A stretch of 34,486 nt of DNA. It comes from Oceanospirillaceae bacterium. Its GTDB lineage: Bacteria > Pseudomonadota > Gammaproteobacteria > Pseudomonadales > Balneatricaceae. Location of the stretch: the NCBI GenBank assembly GCA_003523085.1, contig DPHD01000033.1, positions 13,546 through 48,031 on the forward strand. Direction: 5' to 3'. The notes below the pieces were generated by a model. It was not told the DNA's origin. It saw only the letters and a list, made by a program, of their open reading frames with translations, and ran no database searches. Shown here piece by piece: positions 1-7,105 of the stretch (positions are counted from its first letter, which is position 1; the number at the start of each line of letters is the position of its first letter). Made by a program: the position numbers and the translations under genes.

Positions 1-1862
1 AATTTCAAGCGCCCAGCAATGTCCACCATTACTTCTTGCCAGCTACGCACATCTCGATCAGTGGCTAGAATAGGCTGGCGAATGGAATCGCAGGCCGCAT
101 CGACTTCGGAGATGGGTCGATCCAACATAGAAATGGTGTCATAACGCTCTAGGAAGGTGGTGTCTGGTAGCACCAAATCAGAAAAGTTAACGGTTTCTGA
201 ATGGAATGCGTCACAGGTGACAATAAACGGGATTTTATAATCGCCGTTATCGTCTTTGGCCCGCAGCATGTCCATAGTCTGGGCCGTATTCATGCTGGAG
301 TTCCAAGCCATGTTGGCCATAAACAACATTAACGTATCAATAGGGTACGGGTCGCCTGCTACGGCGTTACTAATCACCATGTGCATTAAACCATGGTTAG
401 CAATGGGCGCATCCCAAGAGTAGGCTTTGTCTATACGCCGCGGCTTGCCATGTTCATCGATCACCAAGTCTTCAGGCTGGGTAGGAAAACCCAAAGGTGC
501 AGATTCCAACGGTGTATTAGGTGCATTACCCTTAGCCGGTTTAATGGGCGGCACGATGTGTTTTGGGAATGGCGGTTTAGCCAAGTGCCCACCCGGGCAG
601 TCAACGGTGCCCAATACCACTTGTAACAGGTGTATTGCGCGGCAGGTTTGAAAACCGTTAGAGTGCGCTGAAATACCACGCATAGCGTGCATCGACACTG
701 GCCTACCAATAAACTGACTCTGTTTACGCCCTGCCCAATCGGTCCATTGGGTATCGATAGTAATGGTTTCTTTAAAGGCCACATGAGCCATTTCAAGGGC
801 AATACGCTCAATGTCGTCTGCCTTAATGCCACACACCTTGGCCGCTGCCTCTGGCGCATATTCTGGTACCATGTACTTTTCCATCAAGATAGAAAATGCG
901 GTACGCACTGGAGTACCACAAGGCGCATCATAGGTACCCAACAAGGCCGGAGCAACGTCAGGGCTTAAGGCCGACTGAACGCCATGCGTATGTTGGTCCC
1001 ATACCTGAGGGTTACCCTCTGCATCGCGCAACAATAATCCGTCGCCCTGTTTGCCCGGGTTGTTAATCACCAATTGCGGGGCATTGGTGTAACGAATTAA
1101 AAATTCATCATCCACCAACCCTTCGCGTAGCAATACCTGCAACATCGATAAGGCGAACATGCCGTCTGTGCCTGGTGTGATAGACACCCATTCATCGGCA
1201 ATGGCTTGATAGCCCGTACGCACAGGGTTAACGGCAACAAATTTAGCGCCGCGCTCTTTAATGCGTTTAAGGCCCAATTTAATTGGATTAGAAGCGTGAT
1301 CTTCTGCCACGCCCCACATCATAAAGTATTTGGTATTTTCCCAGTCCGGGTCACCAAATTCCCAAAACGAGTGGCCCATGGTATACAAACCAGCAGCCGC
1401 CATATTAACCGAACAAAAGCCACCGTGAGCGGCCCAGTTAATGGTGCCAAACTGGCTGGCCCAAAGGCCGGTTAAGGCCTGCATTTGATCGCGGCCGGTA
1501 AAGTAGGCCAACTTTTTAGGGTCTGTAGCCCGGATATTGGCTAAACGTGCCGTCAACATGTCTAGCGCGGCGTCCCAAGAAATAGGTTCAAATTCACCTG
1601 CGCCACGCTCTGTACCCGCTTTGCGTAGCATGGGCTGTGTGAGTTTGGCAGGCGATAGCTGCTTCATAATTGCAGAGTTGCCTTTGGCACACAGCACACC
1701 TTTATTGACTGGATGATCTGGGTTACCTTGGACAAAGCGAATTTTTTCGTCTTCTACCGTCACCTTAATGCCGCAACGACAGGCGCACATATAACAGGTG
1801 GTATAACGATGCTCTTGTTTCGAGTGATCTTCAAACTGAGGCAGGTCTTGGCGTTGAGTCAT
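1..1862 (-). CDS. soeA: SoeA-type molybdopterin sulfite dehydrogenase catalytic subunit, partial
   Basis: The reading frame is open from an ATG at 1862 to the window edge: 620 complete codons and no stop, so the C-terminus lies outside. The N-terminus has a [4Fe-4S] signature, Cys23-x2-Cys26-x3-Cys30 and Cys58 (TTCYMCACRCG, GVLCAKGN), followed by a molybdopterin oxidoreductase body. AHGGFCSVNMAAAG puts Cys150 at the expected Mo-ligand position, and GVAEDHASNPIK follows. From memory these motifs match SoeA, the cytoplasmic catalytic subunit of quinone-dependent sulfite dehydrogenase SoeABC, which oxidises sulfite to sulfate. No twin-arginine signal is visible, which fits a cytoplasmic enzyme. 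A taurine:pyruvate aminotransferase gene on the same strand supports a role in removing sulfite from taurine. SoeB and SoeC would be expected to the left. Other members of the family (polysulfide or thiosulfate reductase-like) are possible. Confidence 0.75.
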   Translation of the reverse strand, partial: MTQRQDLPQFEDHSKQEHRYTTCYMCACRCGIKVTVEDEKIRFVQGNPDHPVNKGVLCAKGNSAIMKQLSPAKLTQPMLRKAGTERGAGEFEPISWDAALDMLTARLANIRATDPKKLAYFTGRDQMQALTGLWASQFGTINWAAHGGFCSVNMAAAGLYTMGHSFWEFGDPDWENTKYFMMWGVAEDHASNPIKLGLKRIKERGAKFVAVNPVRTGYQAIADEWVSITPGTDGMFALSMLQVLLREGLVDDEFLIRYTNAPQLVINNPGKQGDGLLLRDAEGNPQVWDQHTHGVQSALSPDVAPALLGTYDAPCGTPVRTAFSILMEKYMVPEYAPEAAAKVCGIKADDIERIALEMAHVAFKETITIDTQWTDWAGRKQSQFIGRPVSMHAMRGISAHSNGFQTCRAIHLLQVVLGTVDCPGGHLAKPPFPKHIVPPIKPAKGNAPNTPLESAPLGFPTQPEDLVIDEHGKPRRIDKAYSWDAPIANHGLMHMVISNAVAGDPYPIDTLMLFMANMAWNSSMNTAQTMDMLRAKDDNGDYKIPFIVTCDAFHSETVNFSDLVLPDTTFLERYDTISMLDRPISEVDAACDSIRQPILATDRDVRSWQEVMVDIAGRLK

Positions 1863-1894
1863 AGGAACAAATGCTTATGAGAATAGTTCTATAA

Positions 1895-1923
1895 AGCATA
1901 AAGTATGAAACACATTTGGCCAA
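1895..1923 (-). promoter_or_regulatory. possible sigma70 promoter of soeA
   Basis: On the minus strand TTGGCC (1918-1923) and TATGCT (1895-1900) are separated by 17 bases, each matching the consensus at four of six positions. The site is 33 bases upstream of the soeA ATG. A terminator just upstream (1970-1992) separates soeA from the preceding small gene, so soeA needs its own promoter near here. Other weak hexamer pairs exist nearby. Confidence 0.3.
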
Positions 1924-1964
1924 CAGCCAACCTTAATTTAGCCATTGGTCCAAAAAACAGGTCC

Positions 1965-1992
1965 ATAAAAAAGGCCGCAATCAGCGGCCTTT
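1965..1992 (-). terminator. rho-independent terminator of the 58-residue gene
   Basis: A perfect 9-bp stem (aaaggccgc 1970-1978 and gcggccttt 1984-1992) with a 5-base loop is followed on the minus strand by a run of six Ts. It lies 35 bases past the stop of the small gene at 2028 and about 110 bases before the soeA start. Confidence 0.85.
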
Positions 1993-2027
1993 AAAGGGAC
2001 TATTAGTATAATTAAAAGGCATGACAG

Positions 2028-2204
2028 CTAGCCGGCAATGCCTACAAAAACTGGGGTAATCTCTACGCGAGTTGGGGTAGAAGGCCTAGGTACAACGCGT
2101 AACGACTTCGTTTTTAAGGCGTCACTGCAGGCTTTTGCGGCCACAGATGCTGCGTGGCGTGCTGCCAAGTGACTTGTCATTGGTTGAGCTTGTGCAATGG
2201 CCAT
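2028..2204 (-). CDS. small 58-residue protein, function unknown
   Basis: The frame runs from ATG at 2204 to TAG at 2028-2030 and encodes 58 residues (begins MAIAQAQPMTSHLAARHAAS, ends VFVGIAG). I do not recognise it. Evidence that it is real: a full AGGAGG ribosome binding site (cctcct, 2210-2215 on the plus strand) five bases before the ATG, a plausible promoter upstream (2276-2304) and a strong terminator just after it (1965-1992). The first half is alanine-rich and could form a helix with one Cys (residue 26). The second half is basic and Pro/Thr-rich with a hydrophobic C-terminal end. There is no clear signal peptide or membrane segment. It lies between a DUF442 sulfurtransferase gene and soeA, all on the minus strand, but its own terminator suggests a separate transcript. 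A regulatory RNA with an incidental frame is an alternative. Confidence 0.6.
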   Translation of the reverse strand: MAIAQAQPMTSHLAARHAASVAAKACSDALKTKSLRVVPRPSTPTRVEITPVFVGIAG

Positions 2205-2275
2205 AACGACCTCCTATAGAGATTTGTTTCTGTGGTTGGCCCTAAGACATTTTCTCTTTTGGCTCCAACAAATCC

Positions 2276-2304
2276 ACTATAGCACCAGCTATCTTAAATG
2301 TAAT
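2276..2304 (-). promoter_or_regulatory. possible extended -10 promoter of the 58-residue gene
   Basis: The minus strand reads ATTACA (2299-2304), a 17-base spacer, then TATAGT (2276-2281), preceded by TG to give an extended -10. It lies about 70 bases upstream of the small gene's ATG and downstream of the terminator of the preceding gene. Confidence 0.45.
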
Positions 2305-2320
2305 GGAATATAAAGCGATA

Positions 2321-2345
2321 TTTTTATAACCTTAGGTTATAAAAA
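2321..2345. repeat. perfect 11-bp AT-rich inverted repeat
   Basis: tttttataacc (2321-2331) and ggttataaaaa (2335-2345) are exact reverse complements around a 3-base centre. The left edge lies about 17 bases upstream of the candidate -35 of the small gene. The right edge overlaps the T-run of the terminator of the DUF442 gene. The AT-rich base of the stem is unlike a standard terminator, so it may be an operator, but this is inference. Confidence 0.6.
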
Positions 2346-2369
2346 GGGAGAGGCCTCTACGCCTTCCCT
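2341..2369 (-). terminator. terminator after the DUF442 sulfurtransferase gene
   Basis: On the minus strand a GC-rich stem with one bulge (GGGAAGGC pairing with GCCTCTCCC) is followed by TTTTT at 2341-2345. It begins about 13 bases past the stop codon at 2382. Confidence 0.6.
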
Positions 2370-2381
2370 GTTTGCCACCAG

Positions 2382-2771
2382 CTACGCCAGCTTAAAGCTG
2401 GTTTTTTCCACCAAGGCATGCACGTCTACACCCGTGTTAGCAGACTGATTTGCCCTAGCCCATGTATTGATAGAGCGATTGCCTGTACGGCAAAAAGCCA
2501 ACACTTTACCGGATGACTGGTTCAAAATGCTGCCCATTTTTACTACGGTTTCCTCAGGGAAGTTCATACCAATTACAGGCAAAAAGTGATACGTAAGGCC
2601 CAATGCCTCCGCGGCTGCCTGTAATTTTGCGCTAGTAGAGGGGTGTTCTGCTTCACCGTCTGGACGGTTGTTGATGATGGTGGTAATTCCTTGAGCCTTA
2701 ATGGCAGGCATGTCGGCTTCCAAAATCTGTGGTGCTACTGCAAAGGTGTCGCTTACTTTGGTGATGTTCAT
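2382..2771 (-). CDS. DUF442 / TIGR01244-family sulfurtransferase (rhodanese-like active loop)
   Basis: This 129-residue cytoplasmic protein resembles the DUF442 'beta-lactamase hydrolase-like' family, which has a phosphatase-like fold. It includes an N-terminal TITTIINNRPDGE segment and the active loop FCRTGNRS with Cys94 and Arg99. Four residues lie between Cys and Arg, as in rhodanese loops, rather than the five of protein tyrosine phosphatases. This favours sulfur (persulfide) transfer. Relatives are fused to or encoded with persulfide dioxygenases in sulfide/persulfide oxidation. Here it stands alone between the FAD monooxygenase and the small gene, near soeA, so a part in handling reduced sulfur or sulfite is plausible but not shown. 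The start is ATG 2771 with GAGGA about 10 bases upstream, and a terminator follows the stop. Confidence 0.75.
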   Translation of the reverse strand: MNITKVSDTFAVAPQILEADMPAIKAQGITTIINNRPDGEAEHPSTSAKLQAAAEALGLTYHFLPVIGMNFPEETVVKMGSILNQSSGKVLAFCRTGNRSINTWARANQSANTGVDVHALVEKTSFKLA

Positions 2772-2865
2772 GGGCTTTACTTCCTCATATTTAAGTTGGA
2801 AACTATATATTAATATTTTCTAATAAACAATAGCTGTGTTCAAAACTTTCTTGCCGTAGGTATTA

Positions 2866-4320
2866 TTATGCCCCCTCCTTCAAACACCTGCCCCTAGGCT
2901 CATTACCCTCATGAAGTACAACATCAGAATGGAGGAACTGTGCAGCATCGGCAGAATCTTTTACTTTAGAAGCACTGCGATCTAACATTTCAGTTTCAAA
3001 ATCCGTTAACACGCTTTTGCGTATGCCTGTTGCTTGCCAATTAGATTGTGGCCTACAACCTCTGGATATACCGCGGGCAAGCGCAAGTGCATCTAGCAAC
3101 GCCTGGTTTGCTCCTTGTCCTTTAAAAGGGCTCATGGGGTGAGCTGCATCTCCAATTAATGTCACCTGATCCGATTGGCGTAACAAATCTGTGCCCAGTG
3201 AAGGCCTATCGTACACGGGGTAGCCAGAAACCTGAGCCTCTAGGGTTGCGGCAACAATTTGCGGAATAGGATGATGCCATGGTGTTCTACAAATGGCTTC
3301 TGCCTTTAAAGCTTTTGCGCCTTGGACACTTAATGCTTTGGCATCGTTTTCTAACATAGGGAAACTCAGCTGCCACATCACCGACTCTTTATTAAACGGC
3401 ATGATGTAAATCCGCTCGTTACCGTTGGCCGTTTGAAAAACCGTGGCAGAATCCAGTAACTCACTGCTAACACCGTGGAGCGCACTCAACGGGCAAATAC
3501 CCAAGATGACAATACAATCGAGGTAACGTAATGGGCTAGCCTCATCACCAATTAATTGTTGCCGCACGGGACTACGTATACCGTCTGCACCCACAACCAA
3601 ATTGGCAGTGGCGCTTTTTGGCGTACCGTTTACGGTGAAGTTTAAGGCGATAGTATTTTGATCTATGGCTTTATAATTGAGAAATTGATGGTTCCACTGG
3701 ACTGTATTTGCGCCAACAAGTTGCTCCAATAACGCTAGGCGTAAAGCTTGTCGCGCTACATGTACGTTGGTTTTTGTGGGCGGTTTCCTTTTATCTAGTG
3801 CTACCCATTTTCTAATTCCCCATTCACCTATAATGTTGCCGTCCGTCGTGTGGACCACATGGCGTGTAGAAATTAATCCAGCCTCTAACGAGAAAATCCC
3901 GAAACCCTCTATGGCTTTACTGGCTTGTTGTAGGGTAAGACCATAACCTTGTGAACGTTCATTAAAGCCACTGTCTCGCTCATACAATGTAAAAGGAATA
4001 CCCCGATGTAAACAAGCAACCGCTAATGCCGCACCTCCAATACCTGCTCCAACAATAGCCACGTGTGGTAAGTTCTCTGCATCAGCTTTTGGTGGATAAT
4101 TTGCAGCAATCAAACCAGAACCACTACAGATTTTGCATAGGGTTAAATGCGCTTTTGGACGCACAGGCGCAGCACCTAAGCCATTCGATTTTTCGAATAG
4201 CGCGACTGCCAATTGGTAGGTGAGGCGTACTTTTTTACGTAACCTTTGGCTTTTTTTACCACGGCCATTGCACTCCAAACAGATAGTCCAACTAGCGGTA
4301 GTATTCTCCGTCTTACGCAT
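2866..4320 (-). CDS. FAD-dependent monooxygenase with N-terminal DnaJ-like cysteine module
   Basis: The 484-residue protein has two parts. Residues 1-75 are basic and hold two CxxCxGxG-type motifs, Cys14/Cys17 (CLECNGRG) and Cys62/Cys65 (CKICSGSG), as in DnaJ zinc fingers. Residues 85-480 are a class A flavoprotein monooxygenase (UbiH/PHBH type): FAD dinucleotide motif GAGIGG at 91-96, VVGADGIRSPVR in the middle, and LIGDAAHPMSPFKGQGANQA near the end. Such enzymes hydroxylate aromatic or related substrates using NAD(P)H and O2. The substrate cannot be read from the sequence. It is transcribed towards the sulfurtransferase gene with a 94-base gap, and the tpa terminator isolates it upstream. 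The ATG at 4320 lacks a strong ribosome binding site (AAGGC nearby). The N-terminal module is unusual for this enzyme class. Confidence 0.8.
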   Translation of the reverse strand: MRKTENTTASWTICLECNGRGKKSQRLRKKVRLTYQLAVALFEKSNGLGAAPVRPKAHLTLCKICSGSGLIAANYPPKADAENLPHVAIVGAGIGGAALAVACLHRGIPFTLYERDSGFNERSQGYGLTLQQASKAIEGFGIFSLEAGLISTRHVVHTTDGNIIGEWGIRKWVALDKRKPPTKTNVHVARQALRLALLEQLVGANTVQWNHQFLNYKAIDQNTIALNFTVNGTPKSATANLVVGADGIRSPVRQQLIGDEASPLRYLDCIVILGICPLSALHGVSSELLDSATVFQTANGNERIYIMPFNKESVMWQLSFPMLENDAKALSVQGAKALKAEAICRTPWHHPIPQIVAATLEAQVSGYPVYDRPSLGTDLLRQSDQVTLIGDAAHPMSPFKGQGANQALLDALALARGISRGCRPQSNWQATGIRKSVLTDFETEMLDRSASKVKDSADAAQFLHSDVVLHEGNEPRGRCLKEGA

Positions 4321-4433
4321 ACTGCCTTAATGCTCCCAAAAAACCAAAGTTAGAAAGTTAACTATGTAATGCTACAGTCAACTTATCCAACACACTCTAA
4401 CATATACAGCCGCTGGGTAATGTTACCAAAACC

Positions 4434-4475
4434 AAAAAGCCCAAACACACCCACTCACATGGGCATATTTGGGCT
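4434..4475 (-). terminator. rho-independent terminator of tpa
   Basis: agcccaaa (4438-4445) pairs with tttgggct (4468-4475), with an inner CCCA/TGGG stem, and is followed on the minus strand by a T-run (4434-4438). It starts 27 bases after the tpa stop, so tpa forms its own transcription unit. Confidence 0.85.
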
Positions 4476-4501
4476 CTGTAAAAAGCTAGCAACGGTTACA
4501 T

Positions 4502-5890
4502 CTAGAGCGAAGCACTTACCCGCGTAATTGCTGCATCAATGGCGTCCACAATTTCATCAAGCTCGACACGGGTGCAAATTAATGCAGGGCTTAGGCATAG
4601 GGTATTGTTGTGGCTGGTAAAGCTACGGTTGGTACGACCAATGATCACCCCGTTGGCCATACAGTCACCGGCGATACGAATAGCAACGCTCTCATGCACG
4701 GGTTCGCGGGTCTCACGATTGGTAACTAATTCAAGGCCTTGAAACAAACCTTTGCCACGCACATCACCAATCATAGGATGCTTGGCCATAAGGCCTTGCA
4801 AACGCTCGTTTAGGTAGTCGCCCATCGCTACTACGTTTTGTAATAGATTCTCGTCTTCTATGATACGCATGTTTTCCAACGCCGCCGCAGGGCCCGCAGT
4901 ACAGCCACCAAAAGTAGAAATGTCGCGGAAGTAGCCCATCGGATCGGCAGCATCTTCCTTAAAGGCGTCAAATACTGCCTCTGTTGTTACCGTGCACGAG
5001 ATAGCTGCATAACCGCTGGCTACGCCTTTAGCCATCGTCACAATGTCTGGCACAATATTAAAGTGCTGATAACCAAACCAAGTACCGGTACGGCCTAAAC
5101 CACAGACCACTTCGTCAACGTGGAGCAAGATATCGTACTTATCACAAATACGGCGAATTTCTTCAAAGTAACCTTGTGGCGGCACAATCACGCCACCACC
5201 TGCGGTAATAGGTTCTACCACTACCGCGCCTACTGTATCTGCGCCTTCACGCAAAATCACATCTTCCATGGCGCGGGCAGCTTGTATACCATAATCTGCA
5301 TGGTCGCCGTTTTCGGCATGGTAAGCCGAGCAATGGGGAAACTCAACAAAACCTGGGGTAAACGGCCCATATTGGTTTTTACGCTCGTGCTGACCCGTAG
5401 AGCTCAATGCGGTAATGGTGGTGCCGTGGTAGTCACGATCACGGTAAAGGATTTTATGTTTTTTGCCACCGTACTTTTTAGCGGCAATTTGGCGTACGAT
5501 TTTATAGGCTTTTTCGTTGGCTTCAGAACCTGAGTTAGAGTAATAGACGCGGCTCATGCCAGGCATTTTGTCGATTAAGTGTTTGGCAAACAAGGCCCCT
5601 GGCAAGGTGCCGGCACTGTTGGCAAAGTAGTTCAACTTAACCAACTGGTCGCGTACTGCATTAGCGATGGATTCGCGGCCATAACCCACGTTAACGGTCC
5701 AAACGGCGCCAGATACCCCATCGAGGTACTCCTTACCTTTAGCATCAATCACCCGCATGCCTTTACCTTCAACAATCATTAATGGATCGTTATCTTCTAA
5801 GGGTTTATGTTGTGTAAGGTGGTGCCATACATGGTTACGGTCATCAGCCAAGGCTTCGCTAGTATCGTATGCATTAACATCATATTTCAT
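4502..5890 (-). CDS. tpa: taurine:pyruvate aminotransferase
   Basis: This 462-residue class III PLP aminotransferase moves the amino group of taurine to pyruvate, giving sulfoacetaldehyde and alanine. The sequence agrees closely over its whole length with the Bilophila wadsworthia Tpa as I recall it: VWHHLTQHK near the start, GVSGAVWTVNVGYGRESIA, YYSNSGSEANEKAYKIVRQI, DYHGTTITALSSTGQ, VDEVVCGLGRTG, and the PLP lysine Lys288 in VTMAKGVASGYA. The start chosen is ATG 5890 with GGGGA eight bases upstream. An in-frame TTG at 5905 overlaps that ribosome site and is unlikely. A strong terminator follows. The MocR/TauR-type gene at 7106, the phosphate acetyltransferase and soeA all fit a taurine pathway. 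The sulfoacetaldehyde acetyltransferase gene (xsc) is not in the window. Specificity for a related omega-amino acid (beta-alanine, hypotaurine) cannot be excluded. Confidence 0.88.
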   Translation of the reverse strand: MKYDVNAYDTSEALADDRNHVWHHLTQHKPLEDNDPLMIVEGKGMRVIDAKGKEYLDGVSGAVWTVNVGYGRESIANAVRDQLVKLNYFANSAGTLPGALFAKHLIDKMPGMSRVYYSNSGSEANEKAYKIVRQIAAKKYGGKKHKILYRDRDYHGTTITALSSTGQHERKNQYGPFTPGFVEFPHCSAYHAENGDHADYGIQAARAMEDVILREGADTVGAVVVEPITAGGGVIVPPQGYFEEIRRICDKYDILLHVDEVVCGLGRTGTWFGYQHFNIVPDIVTMAKGVASGYAAISCTVTTEAVFDAFKEDAADPMGYFRDISTFGGCTAGPAAALENMRIIEDENLLQNVVAMGDYLNERLQGLMAKHPMIGDVRGKGLFQGLELVTNRETREPVHESVAIRIAGDCMANGVIIGRTNRSFTSHNNTLCLSPALICTRVELDEIVDAIDAAITRVSASL

Positions 5891-6207
5891 TATTCTTATC
5901 CCCAAAAAATCGACATGCTGAAGGTGACGGGCTGCGGCCCAAGATTAACCACAGCTTACGTGGAATCCTCTATGGGTCTCTAGATCCAGATAAAACCTGC
6001 CCTTGATACCAAAACCACGCGCCAATACCTTGACTCAATAATTTCAGGGTTTGTCTATCAGTTATCAACCTCCAACTTAAAGCCGGTTAGCGCACTATAT
6101 GCAATAGAGCTCATTTTAGGTACACTCTACGGCCTTGCTCCAAGAGAATCACTAGCAATGCTGATCATGGATGACTTGCCATTTTCAGCACACCCTAGGA
6201 GCACCCT
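5891..6207. promoter_or_regulatory. tpa / chemoreceptor-like intergenic region
   Basis: This 317-base non-coding stretch lies between divergent genes and should carry the tpa promoter. I see no convincing -35/-10 pair. A CTGGATCTAG motif on the minus strand (5980-5989), 90-100 bases upstream of the tpa ATG, matches eight of ten positions of the TauR direct-repeat unit CTGGACYTAA as I remember it from Rhodobacter capsulatus. I find only one clear copy, so it is a weak operator candidate. No RNA gene or further reading frame is evident. Confidence 0.35.
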
Positions 6208-6973
6208 TTGCCGTCGCACCCTCCTGCCAAGCAGATTTTAGATTGTTCTAACGCCACCCTGATGTTGCTTGATGAGCACCAATATATCAATTACATCAGC
6301 CCAACATTGACCCAACAACTGGGGCAGCATAAACCAGATTTAGATCAACCCATTGCTAATGTCGGCAGCGAGCTAGTCCACCTGCCTCTTAGCACACCGG
6401 TTAAAATAGAGATTAACCAACAAACTTACATGGTGAGCAGTGTACTTAGCGGCAGTTTTACGGTATTAAACTGGCACAACATTAGTGCACCACTGACGTT
6501 AAGTCAGGCACTACACACACAACTGCAGCAGTTTGAGGATGGTCAGTTTGATACCGCCTTTGAGCCACCAAGCAGCAACCCTGCCGTACAAAAAATGAGT
6601 CAGTTAATCAACCCCTTACGATGGGCTGTGCGATCGCCTATTACCACCTATTCAAGAGCAGTTGTTAGTTGACTGTGACTTTGCTGCATTTATGATCTGC
6701 GCAGCCCCCAACGGTTATGTACCCACTCACAATAACCAGTTTTGCCAGGCCTTAACCGGTAATTACGACAAAGACTTTATTGGTAACCGCACCAAGCGTT
6801 TGTTTGAAGATCGTGTAGGTCGTAGCGCGGGAGCCCATGAAGAAAAATATTCCTTACAAACCTACCGCCGCGACACCGGTGAACTGATGTTTGATTTGTC
6901 GATGCCCATTTATGTAAACGGCCGCCACTGGGCTGGTATGCGCTGTGGTTATCGCATTCACGCGAGTAGCTAA
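6208..6973 (+). pseudogene. frameshifted chemoreceptor-like / PAS-type sensor fragment
   Basis: Two overlapping frames appear to be one broken gene. The first (6208-6672, TTG start with AGGAG six bases upstream) has a PAS-like N-terminus. The second, readable from about 6608 to 6973, reads LCDRLLPPIQEQLL, NGYVPTHNNQFCQ, NRTKRLFEDRVGR and LQTYRRDTGELMFDLSMPIYVNGRHW. These match the C-terminal sensor-like tail that follows the signalling domain in some methyl-accepting chemotaxis proteins. Removing one C from the CCCC run at 6612-6615 joins both into a 254-residue frame. Even then the coiled-coil MCP signalling domain (about 200 residues or more) is missing, so the gene looks both internally deleted and frameshifted. 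It lies between tpa and the TauR-like regulator, so it may once have been a taurine-pathway receptor. Sequencing error could explain the frameshift but not the missing domain. Confidence 0.65.
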
Positions 6974-7105
6974 CATAGATTAGTAAGGGGACTTGATAAC
7001 AAAATGACCCTCGGCAATCCAACAGCAAAGAAAAGTCTAGGTATTTACTCACCTCACACTTTAGAATGGGCGGATAATTAAAACTAAACTTTTGAGTTAT
7101 CCACC

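Noticed and set aside
461..859. 132-codon minus-strand frame
   Set aside because: It is the wrong frame of the soeA gene, which has a continuous frame with molybdopterin-enzyme motifs through this interval.
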